Source of the DNA: Saonia flava
GTDB taxonomy: Bacteria > Bacteroidota > Bacteroidia > Flavobacteriales > Flavobacteriaceae
Length of the DNA: 64,000 bases
Direction: 5' to 3'
NCBI RefSeq assembly: GCF_011927795.1
Contig: NZ_JAATJJ010000001.1
Coordinates: 2,481,062-2,545,061 of the forward strand
Shown here: one piece after another, positions 1 through 8,034 of the stretch
Numbering within the stretch: position 1 is the stretch's first letter
Layout of the letters: each line of letters starts with the position of its first letter
Notes under the pieces: model-generated
Told to the model about the DNA's origin: nothing
What the model saw: only the letters and a program-made list of their open reading frames with translations
The model's database searches: none
Position numbers and translations under genes: made by a program

Positions 1-320
1 GCAATACTTGCCGCTAGTTTTAACAGGTTGGGCATCCAAGCATTTTTTCTTGCTTGGGGCTGGGAATCCATAACAACTACTTTAGGGTTTTTTTGTTTTT
101 CCAGCTCCAATGCCTCATAAAAATTGGACTTCAATTTCTCTGATGGAAGCACTTCTTTTTCACTATCAAAGGCTGTATGGAGGACTTGGAATTGTCGTAG
201 TTCTTCCTTACATGAATCACAATCCTTTAGATGGGTTTCAATATTTTTAATTTGGGATTTCGTTAGTATACCATCCAAATACTCTGGCAGTAAATCCGTT
301 ATATGTTTTTTGTTCATCAT
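1..320 (-). CDS. Anti-sigma factor, zinc-finger type (partial, C-terminus beyond window)
   Basis: The minus-strand frame opens at an ATG whose A overlaps the TAA stop of the ECF sigma gene (TAATG) and stays open to the window edge, giving about 106 residues. A second ATG is the very next codon. Residues about 30-40 read THLKDCDSCKEEL, the H-x3-C-x2-C pattern of zinc-binding anti-sigma (ZAS-like) domains. The N-terminal cytoplasmic domain should bind and hold the sigma factor; a membrane segment would be expected further downstream but is not in the window. The stop/start overlap implies translational coupling, so sigma factor and inhibitor are made together. The assignment rests on the motif and the position directly after an ECF sigma gene. 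The gene is cut by the window and is probably not a pseudogene. Confidence 0.75.
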   Translation of the reverse strand, partial: MMNKKHITDLLPEYLDGILTKSQIKNIETHLKDCDSCKEELRQFQVLHTAFDSEKEVLPSEKLKSNFYEALELEKQKNPKVVVMDSQPQARKNAWMPNLLKLAASI

Positions 321-850
321 TATATATTTTCAAAATAAATGGTCTTCAATTTTTTTAATGCCCTACTCACCCTTGTTTTAATTGCACCTGGGGTACTGCC
401 CATTATTTCTGCCAATTCCGCATATTTTATTTCTTGGAAGCGGTTTAAGATCAGCAACTCTCTATCTGCAGTTTCTAGCTTGGAAAGTGCCTTGTGCAAA
501 TGGGTGTGCTCTTCATTTTTTTCTTCTATTTCATCATGCTCAAAGTGGATTACAGTATCCAAATCTTGATGTTTTTCAGCACTCCTTGTATAATGTGATT
601 TAAGGCTGTTTCTCGCAATAGTAAATATCCATGAAACAAATTTTCCATTATTATAGGAGGTTCTGTATTTCATCACCTTATAAAAAACATCTTGCGTAAT
701 ATCTTCGCTCAACATTTTGTCCTTCGACATTTTTAGAAGAAAATTAAACACATGTACATGATGTCTTTCAAATAAAACCTTGAGAAGGTCAAGGTCTCCC
801 TTGGCAACTTCAGCCATAAGTTTTTCATCTGTTTGCTCTTCCAAGAACAT
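320..850 (-). CDS. RNA polymerase ECF-type sigma factor
   Basis: This 176-residue protein has the two-domain layout of extracytoplasmic-function sigma factors. Region 2 lies at about residues 25-90, with the typical EDITQDVFYKV and SWIFTIARN segments that bind core polymerase and melt the -10 element. Region 4 lies at about 115-172 and ends in a helix-turn-helix (EIKYAELAEIMGSTPGAIKTRVSRALKKLK) that reads the -35 element. There is no region 1 or 3, as expected for the family. The stop codon overlaps the start of the anti-sigma gene. Upstream on the same strand is a candidate autoregulatory site (AACCTTTT, nine bases, TGAC) that recurs at identical spacing before the secreted protein gene at 1001-2527. 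The sigma family call is firm; the regulon is inferred. Confidence 0.93.
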   Translation of the reverse strand: MFLEEQTDEKLMAEVAKGDLDLLKVLFERHHVHVFNFLLKMSKDKMLSEDITQDVFYKVMKYRTSYNNGKFVSWIFTIARNSLKSHYTRSAEKHQDLDTVIHFEHDEIEEKNEEHTHLHKALSKLETADRELLILNRFQEIKYAELAEIMGSTPGAIKTRVSRALKKLKTIYFENI

Positions 851-878
851 GCTTTTAGTTGGTGTTCGTTATTATATA

Positions 879-899
879 GTCAGGAATTTACAAAAGGTT
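879..899 (-). promoter_or_regulatory. Candidate ECF sigma promoter upstream of the sigma gene
   Basis: Read on the minus strand this is AACCTTTT, then nine bases, then TGAC, about 30 bases before the sigma start codon. The same AACCTTTT-N9-TGA arrangement occurs at 2653-2673 in front of the neighbouring secreted-protein gene. AAC in a -35 element is typical of ECF promoters. Two sites with identical spacing in the same locus suggest a shared, possibly self-controlled, promoter class. Confidence 0.5.
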
Positions 900-1000
900 A
901 CAACAATGTTTAAAATTATTGCGACTTATAATGAAAGAACAAAGGAGCTTAGAAACAAGTTCAGCAGAAGAAATGCCAGGTATGGGGAGAGTTTAAGGGA

Positions 1001-2527
1001 TTATTTTGGAGAGGCGGGAACGGCTTCAAACCCCTTTATAGCTTGGTTGGGTTCTATGATATTGTGGCCTTCCCAAAATGTTGGGTCATAGCTTGGCATA
1101 TAGGTTGGGAGCATATTGTTGTCCTCTTTAAAACTTTCAAAATTTTCATTGCTAACACCTTCGGTTTCAAAAACCACAATTTCATTTTTATCAATACTGG
1201 AAAAAACAAGGTCAATGTCCGCTGAAAGTTCGTTTTGTTTCCTACGCCCTTTTACATGCTTGTTCTTTTCAATAATTTTTAGAGGCCTTTTTATACCCAT
1301 TCGGTTTCCAGTTTCTGATTCAAAGAAGCGTAGGCCATATTGGTTGTCATCATCTTTTGAGAATATAATTTTTCCCCTGGACAGATATGCATTGAGCGAA
1401 ATGCCCAATAACCTAAAGGTTTTAACAGATTTTACATTTTCATAATCTGCTCGGATCAGTGCAAAATCATCGACATTTATATAAAGGGTGCCTTTGTAAT
1501 CTTCGGAACGTTTGGGTTCAAAATCTACCACGTAAACGGCATCTTTACCTAAGTAGGTAAAATCCTTTAAAACAAATTCATACCTATTGGATTTTGACAG
1601 AAAATTTAAGTGGGAATCCTCTCGTATGGGTAAGCTGTTAAAAATGTCACCAAGTGCTCCTCTGCGGTATTTGGCAAAGTTTTTCTTTCTTTCCTCTTCC
1701 CATTTTTTTGTTTGTTCCAATTCTTTGTTTACGGCTTCAACATCAGTGGAATCCACATCCCCTTCAAAAAGCTCATCAGCATCCAATTTTGTTCCAAAAA
1801 GACCAGATTTCACTTTAAAATAGGAATCGGTTTTCACATTTTTTTTGATGATGTCATTGAACTTTTCTTCCAATTTCTCAAAATCCATTTCCATACTTTT
1901 ATCATAAAGTTCCGACGCTTTAATAAGATCTAGTTTTTGTTTTTCTTTATTAAAATTACCATACAGATCACCTAGAACTTCTGTGTAGTAACTGTTGCTT
2001 TTTGGGACTGTGCTGATAACACTGTCCAGAAATTTTTTGTTGAGTGCTTCAATGGTGGACTTTTTTAAGGTATAATCCGTTTTGTTCATATTCTGAAAGG
2101 AAGACTTTCTAAAGAACAATCTTTTTTTGGTATAATTGGAACTGTAGTTTTTATCCAGGTTTTCTTTCACCAAATCAATAATTTCTTCTGCAGTAAACTC
2201 TTTGTTGCTTACAATTACCTCATTTAGTTCAATTTCTTTTGGACGTAATTGAATTGCATTTTCTGTGAATTCGCGCAGTGGTTTCTTAATGGTTTCGTAC
2301 CCGATACAGGATATAAAAAGAGAGTCTGTTTCGGTTGCTCCATTCTCCAAAAGAAAAGTAAACCTACCTTCTTCATTAGTGATAACGCCTTTGTTCTTAA
2401 GCTGAACAGTTGCATAGGGGACAGGTTTTTGAGTGGCGGAATCTATAATTTTAGAACTAATGGTCTGCCCATAAGAAAATGAGTAGAATGCCAAAAAAAT
2501 TAGAATGGAGGTAGAGGTCTTGTTCAT
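1001..2527 (-). CDS. Secreted protein with carboxypeptidase-like regulatory domain
   Basis: The chosen start gives 508 residues beginning MNKTSTSILIFLAFYSFSYG, a Sec signal peptide ending near SYGQ; an ATG five codons upstream (2542) is possible but would precede the signal with polar residues. Residues about 22-95 form a CarboxypepD_reg-like beta-sandwich (KPVPYATVQLKNKGVITNEEGRF, then the ISCIGYE motif). The remaining 400 residues have no catalytic motif I recognise and resemble the uncharacterised periplasmic or outer-membrane proteins common in Flavobacteriia, with a beta-rich stretch near residues 330-400. It is not a TonB-dependent receptor: there is no plug or barrel and the length is too short. 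The promoter-like element at 2653-2673 suggests control by the adjacent ECF sigma factor. Function is unknown; an envelope-stress or surface role is plausible. Confidence 0.75.
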   Translation of the reverse strand: MNKTSTSILIFLAFYSFSYGQTISSKIIDSATQKPVPYATVQLKNKGVITNEEGRFTFLLENGATETDSLFISCIGYETIKKPLREFTENAIQLRPKEIELNEVIVSNKEFTAEEIIDLVKENLDKNYSSNYTKKRLFFRKSSFQNMNKTDYTLKKSTIEALNKKFLDSVISTVPKSNSYYTEVLGDLYGNFNKEKQKLDLIKASELYDKSMEMDFEKLEEKFNDIIKKNVKTDSYFKVKSGLFGTKLDADELFEGDVDSTDVEAVNKELEQTKKWEEERKKNFAKYRRGALGDIFNSLPIREDSHLNFLSKSNRYEFVLKDFTYLGKDAVYVVDFEPKRSEDYKGTLYINVDDFALIRADYENVKSVKTFRLLGISLNAYLSRGKIIFSKDDDNQYGLRFFESETGNRMGIKRPLKIIEKNKHVKGRRKQNELSADIDLVFSSIDKNEIVVFETEGVSNENFESFKEDNNMLPTYMPSYDPTFWEGHNIIEPNQAIKGFEAVPASPK

Positions 2528-2652
2528 AGAATGGTTTTGCAAGTAACAAATAAAGTAATGCGTTCTGTGATAGCAGGTGCTTTTTGGATTTCTTTAATAC
2601 CTATTTATCCTTTTTTTAACGATTAAAGAAAAAGCGTTCTATTATAAAAGAC

Positions 2653-2673
2653 ATCACAACCAAGGAAAAGGTT
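2653..2673 (-). promoter_or_regulatory. Candidate ECF sigma promoter upstream of the carboxypeptidase-regulatory-domain gene
   Basis: On the minus strand the site reads AACCTTTT, nine bases, TGAT, preceded by GGC. It matches the element before the ECF sigma gene at 879-899 in both core sequence and spacing. It lies about 125 bases upstream of the gene's start and just downstream of the iron-transport cassette on the same strand. Confidence 0.45.
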
Positions 2674-2694
2674 GCCTAGGTAAACAAAAATGTG

Positions 2695-2844
2695 CTAGTG
2701 ACAACCACAATTATCATTTCCACAGGCAGAATCCTTGCCTTTTTTAGAGGAGAAGAGTTTTTTAGGAAGAAAATAGGTTTTAACTAGATAGGCAATTGCT
2801 GCAGCTAAGATCAAATAAACCACTATGTTTTGAAAAATATCCAT
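2695..2844 (-). CDS. FeoB-associated Cys-rich membrane protein
   Basis: This 49-residue reading frame is MDIFQNIVVYLILAAAIAYL followed by a basic stretch and a cysteine-rich tail, SACGNDNCGCH. One N-terminal membrane helix (residues about 6-22) and C-terminal Cys residues at 41, 46 and 48 match the FeoB-associated Cys-rich membrane protein family. The start ATG lies one base after the FeoB stop, so the three feo genes form one minus-strand operon (feoA-feoB-this gene). The protein is thought to work with FeoB in ferrous iron uptake at the inner membrane; its exact job is not established. The family call comes from topology, Cys tail and position, and is strong despite the short length. Confidence 0.85.
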   Translation of the reverse strand: MDIFQNIVVYLILAAAIAYLVKTYFLPKKLFSSKKGKDSACGNDNCGCH

Positions 2845-2845
2845 G

Positions 2846-5083
2846 CTATTTCAAAATTTGATAAGCAATTAAAGCTACAATGTAAGCAAAAGCGCTCATA
2901 AATACCAATTGCATAATAGGCCATTTCCAACTATTGGTCTCCCGTTTTACAATGGCCAGCGTACTCATACATTGCATGGCAAAAGCATAAAAAAGCAACA
3001 AAGATATTCCGGACGCCAAATTAAATAAAGGCCGTTGTCCAGTTGGGTCAACTTCAGCAGCCATTCTGCTGGTAATGGTTTCTTGTTCATCACTGCCCAC
3101 ACTATAAATAGTAGCAAGAGTTCCCACAAAAACCTCTCTAGCAGCAAAAGAAGTAATAAGTGCAATGCCTATTTTCCAATCATACCCCAAGGGTCTTACA
3201 ATGGGTTCAATGGCTTTGCCAGCATATCCTATATAAGAATGTTCCAATTTGTAACCTGCTACTTCTTGGCTTTCTGCCTTGTTTGTAAGGTCCAGCTTTC
3301 TAACTTCCAAAGAATCTTTAATAGCTTCAATACCTATGGTGTATTTTTTTTGAAGAACACTGTCATTAAGGGCAACGGAATAGGCATTTAAACTTTCCTC
3401 AATGTTTCTTTTATTATAGTCGGATAGACCCTTGGATGCAATTCTTTCTTTTACAATTCTTTCTGCATTCTTAAAGTTGGACGAAATCCCATTAGAGCCC
3501 AAAAACCAAAGAATAATACTAATGGCCAAGATTATTTTACCTGCACCATAAACAAAACTTTTTGTTTTTTCCAGAACAGTGTAGACTACATTTTTTAACA
3601 ATGGAAGTTTGTAGGTGGGCATTTCCATTACAAAAAAGGAGCGACTCTTTATTTTTAAAATTTTGTTTAAAATCATTGCAGATACAATAGCCGCACCAAA
3701 ACCGATAAGGTATAACAACATTAATGTTAATGCTTGATAACTTAATCCTAAAAATCTACCTTCAGGAATAACTAAAGAAATAATGATTAAATATACTGGC
3801 AAACGAGCGGAACAGGTAGTAAAAGGGGTCACCAAAATAGTAATTAGCCGTTCTTTCCAGTTTTCAATGGTTCTGGTAGCCATAACGGCTGGAATGGCAC
3901 ATGCGGTACCAGAAATCAAGGGAACAACGCTTTTCCCACTTAACCCAAATGGACGCATTAATCGGTCCATAAGAAACACAACCCTACTCATATAGCCTGT
4001 CTCTTCCAATAGGGATATAAAAAGGAACAGGAATGCTATTTGGGGCACAAAAACAAGAATACCACTAATTCCCGCTAAAATTCCTTCTGTAATTAAATTC
4101 GTCAATACCCCTGCCGGCAGCCCATTTTTTATCCATTCTATTGCCGATGCCATTAGATTATCAATAAAATCTGTAGGATAACTGCTCCAGTCATAAATGG
4201 CCTGAAATATTGTTAATAGGATGAAAAAGAAAATTAGGTAGCCAAATACCTTATGGGTAAGGATTTTGTCCAATTTGGCCCTAAACCCTTTTGCTGCGGA
4301 TAAATCTACTTTATAGGCTTCTTTAAGGATGTTGTTTATAAATTGATAGCGAACTACAGTTTCTTTGTGCTGTAATTTTTTAAGTTCGGACTTGGATTTA
4401 ATGTCAAATGAGGAGAACCCTTTTAACATATTTTTCTCTATGGGCATAAAGTTGACATCTTGTGTAATGACCAACCATAGTTTATATAAATCCTCATTTG
4501 GGAATGCCTTTTTTAATCGCTCAAAATAGTCCGGGGCAATAATGGAGGTGTCAATATTTGGCTTGGAGGAAAGGTTTTTATAGTCCGCAATGAGTTCTTT
4601 TATTTTCTCTACACCGGTACCCTTCCTGGTGCTCACCAAGGCAATTTTGGTGTCTAATTTTTCCTCCAACAAGGGAATGTCCATGGAAATCCCTTTTCGC
4701 GACATTCGATCGGCCATGTTAATTACTAAAAGCGTAGGGATTCTTAAATCCTTTATCTGCGTAAAGAGCAAAAGGTTTCTTTTTAGGTTTTCCACATCAC
4801 TTATGACCACCGCAACGTCTGGAAAATCTTTATTGTTTCTATTTAAAAGTAATTCCACTACCACACTTTCATCCAAGGAAGTGGTATTAAGGCTATAGGT
4901 TCCTGGAAGGTCCAAAATGTGGGCTTTTACCCCTCTGGGCAATTTGCAGATCCCTTCTTTTTTCTCTACGGTAATTCCGGGATAATTACCTACTTTCTGT
5001 TTAAGGCCTGTAAGTTCATTAAAAACAGAGGTTTTACCTGTATTGGGGTTTCCAATGAGCGCAACGTTTATTTGTTTGCTCAT
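2846..5083 (-). CDS. feoB: Ferrous iron transport protein B
   Basis: This 745-residue protein is a full-length FeoB, the GTPase-coupled inner-membrane Fe(II) transporter. The N-terminal G domain shows G1 GNPNTGKT at residues 11-18, G3 DLPG at 58-61 and G4 NMAD at 122-125. A helical spacer follows at about 170-270, then a polytopic membrane domain with the two Gate regions, including SGTACAIPAVMATRTIENWKE and TTCSARLPVY with its conserved Cys. A soluble loop of about 100 residues (near 530-630) precedes the last helices, as is common in Bacteroidota FeoB. The gene overlaps feoA by four bases (ATGA) and is followed after one base by the FeoB-associated Cys-rich protein. No residue loss was noticed. 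Confidence 0.97.
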   Translation of the reverse strand: MSKQINVALIGNPNTGKTSVFNELTGLKQKVGNYPGITVEKKEGICKLPRGVKAHILDLPGTYSLNTTSLDESVVVELLLNRNNKDFPDVAVVISDVENLKRNLLLFTQIKDLRIPTLLVINMADRMSRKGISMDIPLLEEKLDTKIALVSTRKGTGVEKIKELIADYKNLSSKPNIDTSIIAPDYFERLKKAFPNEDLYKLWLVITQDVNFMPIEKNMLKGFSSFDIKSKSELKKLQHKETVVRYQFINNILKEAYKVDLSAAKGFRAKLDKILTHKVFGYLIFFFILLTIFQAIYDWSSYPTDFIDNLMASAIEWIKNGLPAGVLTNLITEGILAGISGILVFVPQIAFLFLFISLLEETGYMSRVVFLMDRLMRPFGLSGKSVVPLISGTACAIPAVMATRTIENWKERLITILVTPFTTCSARLPVYLIIISLVIPEGRFLGLSYQALTLMLLYLIGFGAAIVSAMILNKILKIKSRSFFVMEMPTYKLPLLKNVVYTVLEKTKSFVYGAGKIILAISIILWFLGSNGISSNFKNAERIVKERIASKGLSDYNKRNIEESLNAYSVALNDSVLQKKYTIGIEAIKDSLEVRKLDLTNKAESQEVAGYKLEHSYIGYAGKAIEPIVRPLGYDWKIGIALITSFAAREVFVGTLATIYSVGSDEQETITSRMAAEVDPTGQRPLFNLASGISLLLFYAFAMQCMSTLAIVKRETNSWKWPIMQLVFMSAFAYIVALIAYQILK

Positions 5084-5325
5084 GCTTTTTGGGTATCATC
5101 TATGAGTTCCAGCTCAATCTGAATGGCAACAGATTTTCTAATGGCGATATGGGTTCCGTTCACATTGATATAAATAGGGTCTTTTAAAGGAGCTACTTGT
5201 ACCAATTCCACCGTGTTTCCAGGTAAACAACCTAATTCCAGGAGTTTTATGGGCAGTATATCATGAACAAAGTCCTTTATGATTCCTTTTTGGCCTTTTT
5301 TTAAATGTGCAACAGTAATATTCAA
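5080..5325 (-). CDS. feoA: Ferrous iron transport protein A
   Basis: This is an 81-residue SH3-like beta-barrel protein of the FeoA family, a cytosolic partner that is thought to regulate FeoB. The core shows the family signatures KGQKGIIKDF, LLELGCLPGNTVELVQVAPLKDP and a final strand with VNGTHIAIRKSVA. Length is normal for a single-domain FeoA. It is the first gene of a minus-strand feo operon and overlaps feoB by four bases. A -7-like box (TACTTTTG on the minus strand, 5354-5361) lies about 30 bases before the start. I saw no clear Fur or DtxR box. Assignment is secure from sequence and context. Confidence 0.95.
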   Translation of the reverse strand: MNITVAHLKKGQKGIIKDFVHDILPIKLLELGCLPGNTVELVQVAPLKDPIYINVNGTHIAIRKSVAIQIELELIDDTQKA

Positions 5326-5416
5326 TTCTTATTTAGATTGATTATAAGTAAGGCAAAAGTAAATTAAAAAAGTGAAACAGTGGGTAAATGGCTCATGGAA
5401 ATAGTTAAAATTATGG

Positions 5417-6085
5417 TTAGTAAGAAGCTCTTAGGATTTCTAGATCTTCCAATAATTTTTTAATTTCTTCCTCCTTGGTGCCATCATAGAAACCTCTAAT
5501 CCTTCTTTTTTTATCAACTAGAATAAAGTTCTCGGTGTGTATCATATCATATGGCCCTCCATCACCATCGGTCTTAACCGCTAAGTAAGATTTTCTGGCC
5601 AGTTCATAAATTTGTTTCTTGTCTCCCGTTACTAAGTTCCATTTGGCATCATTTACACCTTTTTCCAAGGCATATTTTTTAAGTTGGGCAACAGAGTCTA
5701 TTTGTGGAGTAACGGAGTGGGAAAGCAATAAAACATCATTGTCATTTATAATGTGTTTCTGTAGATCTGCCATATTTTTTGTCATGATGGGGCAAATAGT
5801 GGGGCAGGTGGTAAAAAAGAAATCCGCCACATAGATTTTATTCTTGTAATCTTCTTGGGTAATGGTCCGGCCGTTTTGGTTGGTCAATGAAAAATTGGCT
5901 ATGGTGTGGTATTTTTTTACATGATACAGGGTACTGTCCACCAATTCTACATTTACCATGGAAGGTTGATAAATAGGCAATGTTTTTTTGGGTTGTAACG
6001 CATTGTAGAATAAGTAAACAATAATGCCCGAAAGCACTAAAAGTGCTATCCCAAAGAATTTATATTTACTAAAAAAAGAAAGCAT
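5417..6085 (-). CDS. SCO1/SenC family copper-binding protein
   Basis: This 222-residue membrane-anchored thioredoxin-fold protein has an N-terminal helix (residues about 10-28) and the SCO copper site: C94-P-T-I-C98 within FFFTTCPTICPIM, plus a distant histidine in MIHTENFILVD. SCO proteins deliver copper to, or reduce, the CuA site of cytochrome c oxidase in the periplasm. No oxidase gene is adjacent. The gene stands alone between feoA and the divergent protease gene. A -7 box TACCTTTG lies on the minus strand at 6097-6104, about a dozen bases before the start codon, which implies a short leader. All metal ligands are present, so it should be functional. Confidence 0.92.
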   Translation of the reverse strand: MLSFFSKYKFFGIALLVLSGIIVYLFYNALQPKKTLPIYQPSMVNVELVDSTLYHVKKYHTIANFSLTNQNGRTITQEDYKNKIYVADFFFTTCPTICPIMTKNMADLQKHIINDNDVLLLSHSVTPQIDSVAQLKKYALEKGVNDAKWNLVTGDKKQIYELARKSYLAVKTDGDGGPYDMIHTENFILVDKKRRIRGFYDGTKEEEIKKLLEDLEILRASY

Positions 6086-6243
6086 TTATTTTTGTACAAA
6101 GGTAAGGCAGGGATAAAGAATTTAAAAGCAATACCACTTCTTTGCTGCTAAATGTTTCTTAAAAAGGGATGGTAGAAATTACTTTGCTTTTATAAGACCT
6201 GCTAAAAGTGTACTTTTGGGCGTTTTAATTATAGAAAATATAC

Positions 6244-7599
6244 ATGAGTCCTATCGCGATAAAGGTTATCCAATTTTTTTTAAGCCTTTCCTTTTTAATT
6301 GTCCTACATGAATTGGGACATTTTATTCCCGCAAAACTATTCAAGACCAGAGTAGAAAAATTTTACCTCTTTTTTGATGTTAAGTTTTCCCTTTTTAAGA
6401 AAAAAATAGGAGAAACCGTTTATGGTATTGGTTGGTTGCCTTTGGGGGGTTATGTAAAAATTTCCGGAATGATCGATGAAAGCATGGATACCGAAGCCAT
6501 GAAAGAAGAACCTAAGCCATGGGAATTTAGAAGTAAACCAGCTTGGCAACGTTTGATCATAATGCTTGGTGGTGTAACAGTGAATTTTATTTTGGCTGTT
6601 ATAATTTATATTGGTCTTGCCTATAACTATGGAGAAGAATACATCCAGGCAGATAGTGTAAAGGGTGGTATCTGGGTCACTGAAAAGGCTTTGGGAGATA
6701 AGTTGGGAATAATGACAGGAGATAAGATTATTGCCGTGGATGGCAATAAGATTAATAAACTTAGAAGAATAATTCCTGACATTGCCTATGGAAATACAAT
6801 TACAATCAATAGGGACGGTAGAACATTTGAACAAGAAATTCCGGTAGATTTTATATCGGCAATATCCGAGGACAAGGATAAAATGAGGTTCATTAACTTT
6901 AGAAGACCTTTTGTAGTTAAAGAGGTTTCCAAAGGCTCTATCAATGAAAATGCTGGCTTTAAGGAAAACGACGCGGTGCTTGCCATAAACAATATAAAGG
7001 CGACCTATTTGGATGAGGTATCCCCAATTTTGGAAGACAATTTAGGCAAGAGTATTGCTGTTACCGTAAAAAGGGAAACAGGGGAGACAGCAACTATAAA
7101 TGCCATGGTTTCCAAAGAAGGGAAGCTCGGTATTGCATTAAGGGGAGGATCCTATGAAGAGTTTGAGAAAATGGGGGAGTTTGAGTTGAAGACCCAGAAA
7201 TATACTTTTATGGAATCTATCCCTGCGGGAATTGATATGGGGATTAAAACACTATCTGATTACATAAAAGGGATGAAAAAAATATTTAATCCTGATACCG
7301 GGGCGTATAAAGAAGTGGGCGGATTTGCGGCTATAGGGAGTCTTTTTCCCGATAGCTGGGATTGGGTTGCTTTTTGGAACACAACAGCTTTTATTTCCAT
7401 TATCTTGGCCTTTATGAACATATTGCCCATACCTGCCTTGGATGGGGGACACGTAGTGTTTTTGTTGTATGAAATAGTCACGGGAAGAAAGCCCAGTGAC
7501 AAGTTTTTGGAATATGCACAAATGGTTGGATTCTTTGTTTTAATAGCCCTTTTGTTATTCGCAAACGGAAACGATTTGTATAAATGGCTTTTTAAATAA
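6244..7599 (+). CDS. rseP: RIP metalloprotease RseP (site-2 protease family)
   Basis: This 451-residue polytopic protease has the zinc site HELGH at residues 22-26 in the first helix. It has two periplasmic PDZ-like domains (about 120-310) and the second metal motif NILPIPALDGGH near residue 400, in which the Asp completes the site. Length and order match RseP/S2P proteins, which cut membrane-embedded anti-sigma factors or other single-span proteins within the bilayer. An anti-sigma factor gene lies 6 kb away but any link is speculative. A TACTTTTG -7 box sits at 6211-6218, about 25 bases before the ATG. The gene is followed by tRNA-Asn. The annotation is strong; the physiological substrate is not known from the sequence. 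Confidence 0.95.
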   Translation: MSPIAIKVIQFFLSLSFLIVLHELGHFIPAKLFKTRVEKFYLFFDVKFSLFKKKIGETVYGIGWLPLGGYVKISGMIDESMDTEAMKEEPKPWEFRSKPAWQRLIIMLGGVTVNFILAVIIYIGLAYNYGEEYIQADSVKGGIWVTEKALGDKLGIMTGDKIIAVDGNKINKLRRIIPDIAYGNTITINRDGRTFEQEIPVDFISAISEDKDKMRFINFRRPFVVKEVSKGSINENAGFKENDAVLAINNIKATYLDEVSPILEDNLGKSIAVTVKRETGETATINAMVSKEGKLGIALRGGSYEEFEKMGEFELKTQKYTFMESIPAGIDMGIKTLSDYIKGMKKIFNPDTGAYKEVGGFAAIGSLFPDSWDWVAFWNTTAFISIILAFMNILPIPALDGGHVVFLLYEIVTGRKPSDKFLEYAQMVGFFVLIALLLFANGNDLYKWLFK

Positions 7600-7617
7600 G
7601 AAAACCCATCTTTTTTC

Positions 7618-7649
7618 TTTGAGATATATGAAAAATACATTTATATTTG
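7618..7649 (+). promoter_or_regulatory. Bacteroidota-type promoter of tRNA-Asn
   Basis: TTTG at 7618-7621 and TATATTTG at 7642-7649 are separated by 20 bases. This matches the Bacteroidota housekeeping promoter pattern TTTG/TAnnTTTG. Predicted transcription starts roughly 15 bases before the mature tRNA-Asn. Confidence 0.7.
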
Positions 7650-7671
7650 CACCCGCTTAATGAGAATAAAT

Positions 7672-7745
7672 TCCTCCTTAGCTCAGTTGGTTAGAGCATC
7701 TGACTGTTAATCAGAGGGTCCTTGGTTCGAGCCCAAGAGGGGGAG
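7672..7745 (+). tRNA. tRNA-Asn (anticodon GTT)
   Basis: The 74-base cloverleaf folds fully: acceptor TCCTCCT with AGGGGGA, D stem GCTC/GAGC, anticodon stem TCTGA/TCAGA around loop CTGTTAA with anticodon GTT, and T stem CTTGG/CCAAG around TTCGAGC. The discriminator is G and CCA is not encoded, as usual in Bacteroidota. A promoter lies at 7618-7649 and a terminator at 7758-7789. The last 20 bases of the 3' region recur 101 bases downstream. Confidence 0.96.
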
Positions 7746-7757
7746 CAAAAAGCGAAA

Positions 7758-7789
7758 AGAGCTGCACATGAGTGTGGCTCTTTTTTTTT
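7758..7789 (+). terminator. Rho-independent terminator after tRNA-Asn
   Basis: AGAGC and CACA pair with TGTG and GCTCT around a short loop, and a run of nine T follows. It lies 12 bases after the tRNA and should end its transcript. Confidence 0.8.
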
Positions 7790-7814
7790 GCCCTTTTGGC
7801 GAGAAGTTTATGCC

Positions 7815-7828
7815 GAGCGCAGTCGAGG
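7815..7828 (+). repeat. Short interspersed GAGCG(C/G)AGTCGAG repeat
   Basis: GAGCGCAGTCGAGG differs by one base from the core of the 25-bp repeat arms at 35079-35152 and 35476-35500. It abuts the copied 3' end of tRNA-Asn. The motif looks like a dispersed intergenic repeat of this genome. Confidence 0.5.
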
Positions 7829-7830
7829 TA

Positions 7831-7850
7831 AGCCCAAGAGGGGGAGCAAA
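7831..7850 (+). repeat. Direct copy of the tRNA-Asn 3' end
   Basis: Twenty bases (AGCCCAAGAGGGGGAGCAAA) are identical to 7730-7749, which covers the end of the T arm and the 3' acceptor of tRNA-Asn. No other part of a tRNA is recognisable in front of it. It may be the scar of a tandem tRNA duplication or an old attachment site. Confidence 0.75.
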
Positions 7851-7857
7851 TTAAGCT

Positions 7858-7889
7858 AAAGCCTTATCAGAAATGATAAGGCTTTTTTT
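7858..7889 (+). terminator. Strong rho-independent terminator
   Basis: AAAGCCTTATCA pairs perfectly with TGATAAGGCTTT around a GAAA tetraloop, followed by a T run. It follows the tRNA 3' copy and would stop any plus-strand read-through. It may have belonged to a second tRNA unit. Confidence 0.85.
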
Positions 7890-8034
7890 GTTTTAAGCAA
7901 GTACATGCAAGGAATACGGGTTTTGTTTATACCAACTACACACTCTCCAATAAAAAGTTGGCCTATAAAGTTTTTAGGGGAAAAAGGATCTTATTGCGTG
8001 TTCTATATAATAAATTAAAATGTTAAAGCTTAAA

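Noticed and set aside
6337-6834. A 165-codon open frame antisense to the rseP gene
   Set aside because: It lies wholly inside a well-conserved protease gene and its translation has no domain; AT-rich codon bias explains it.
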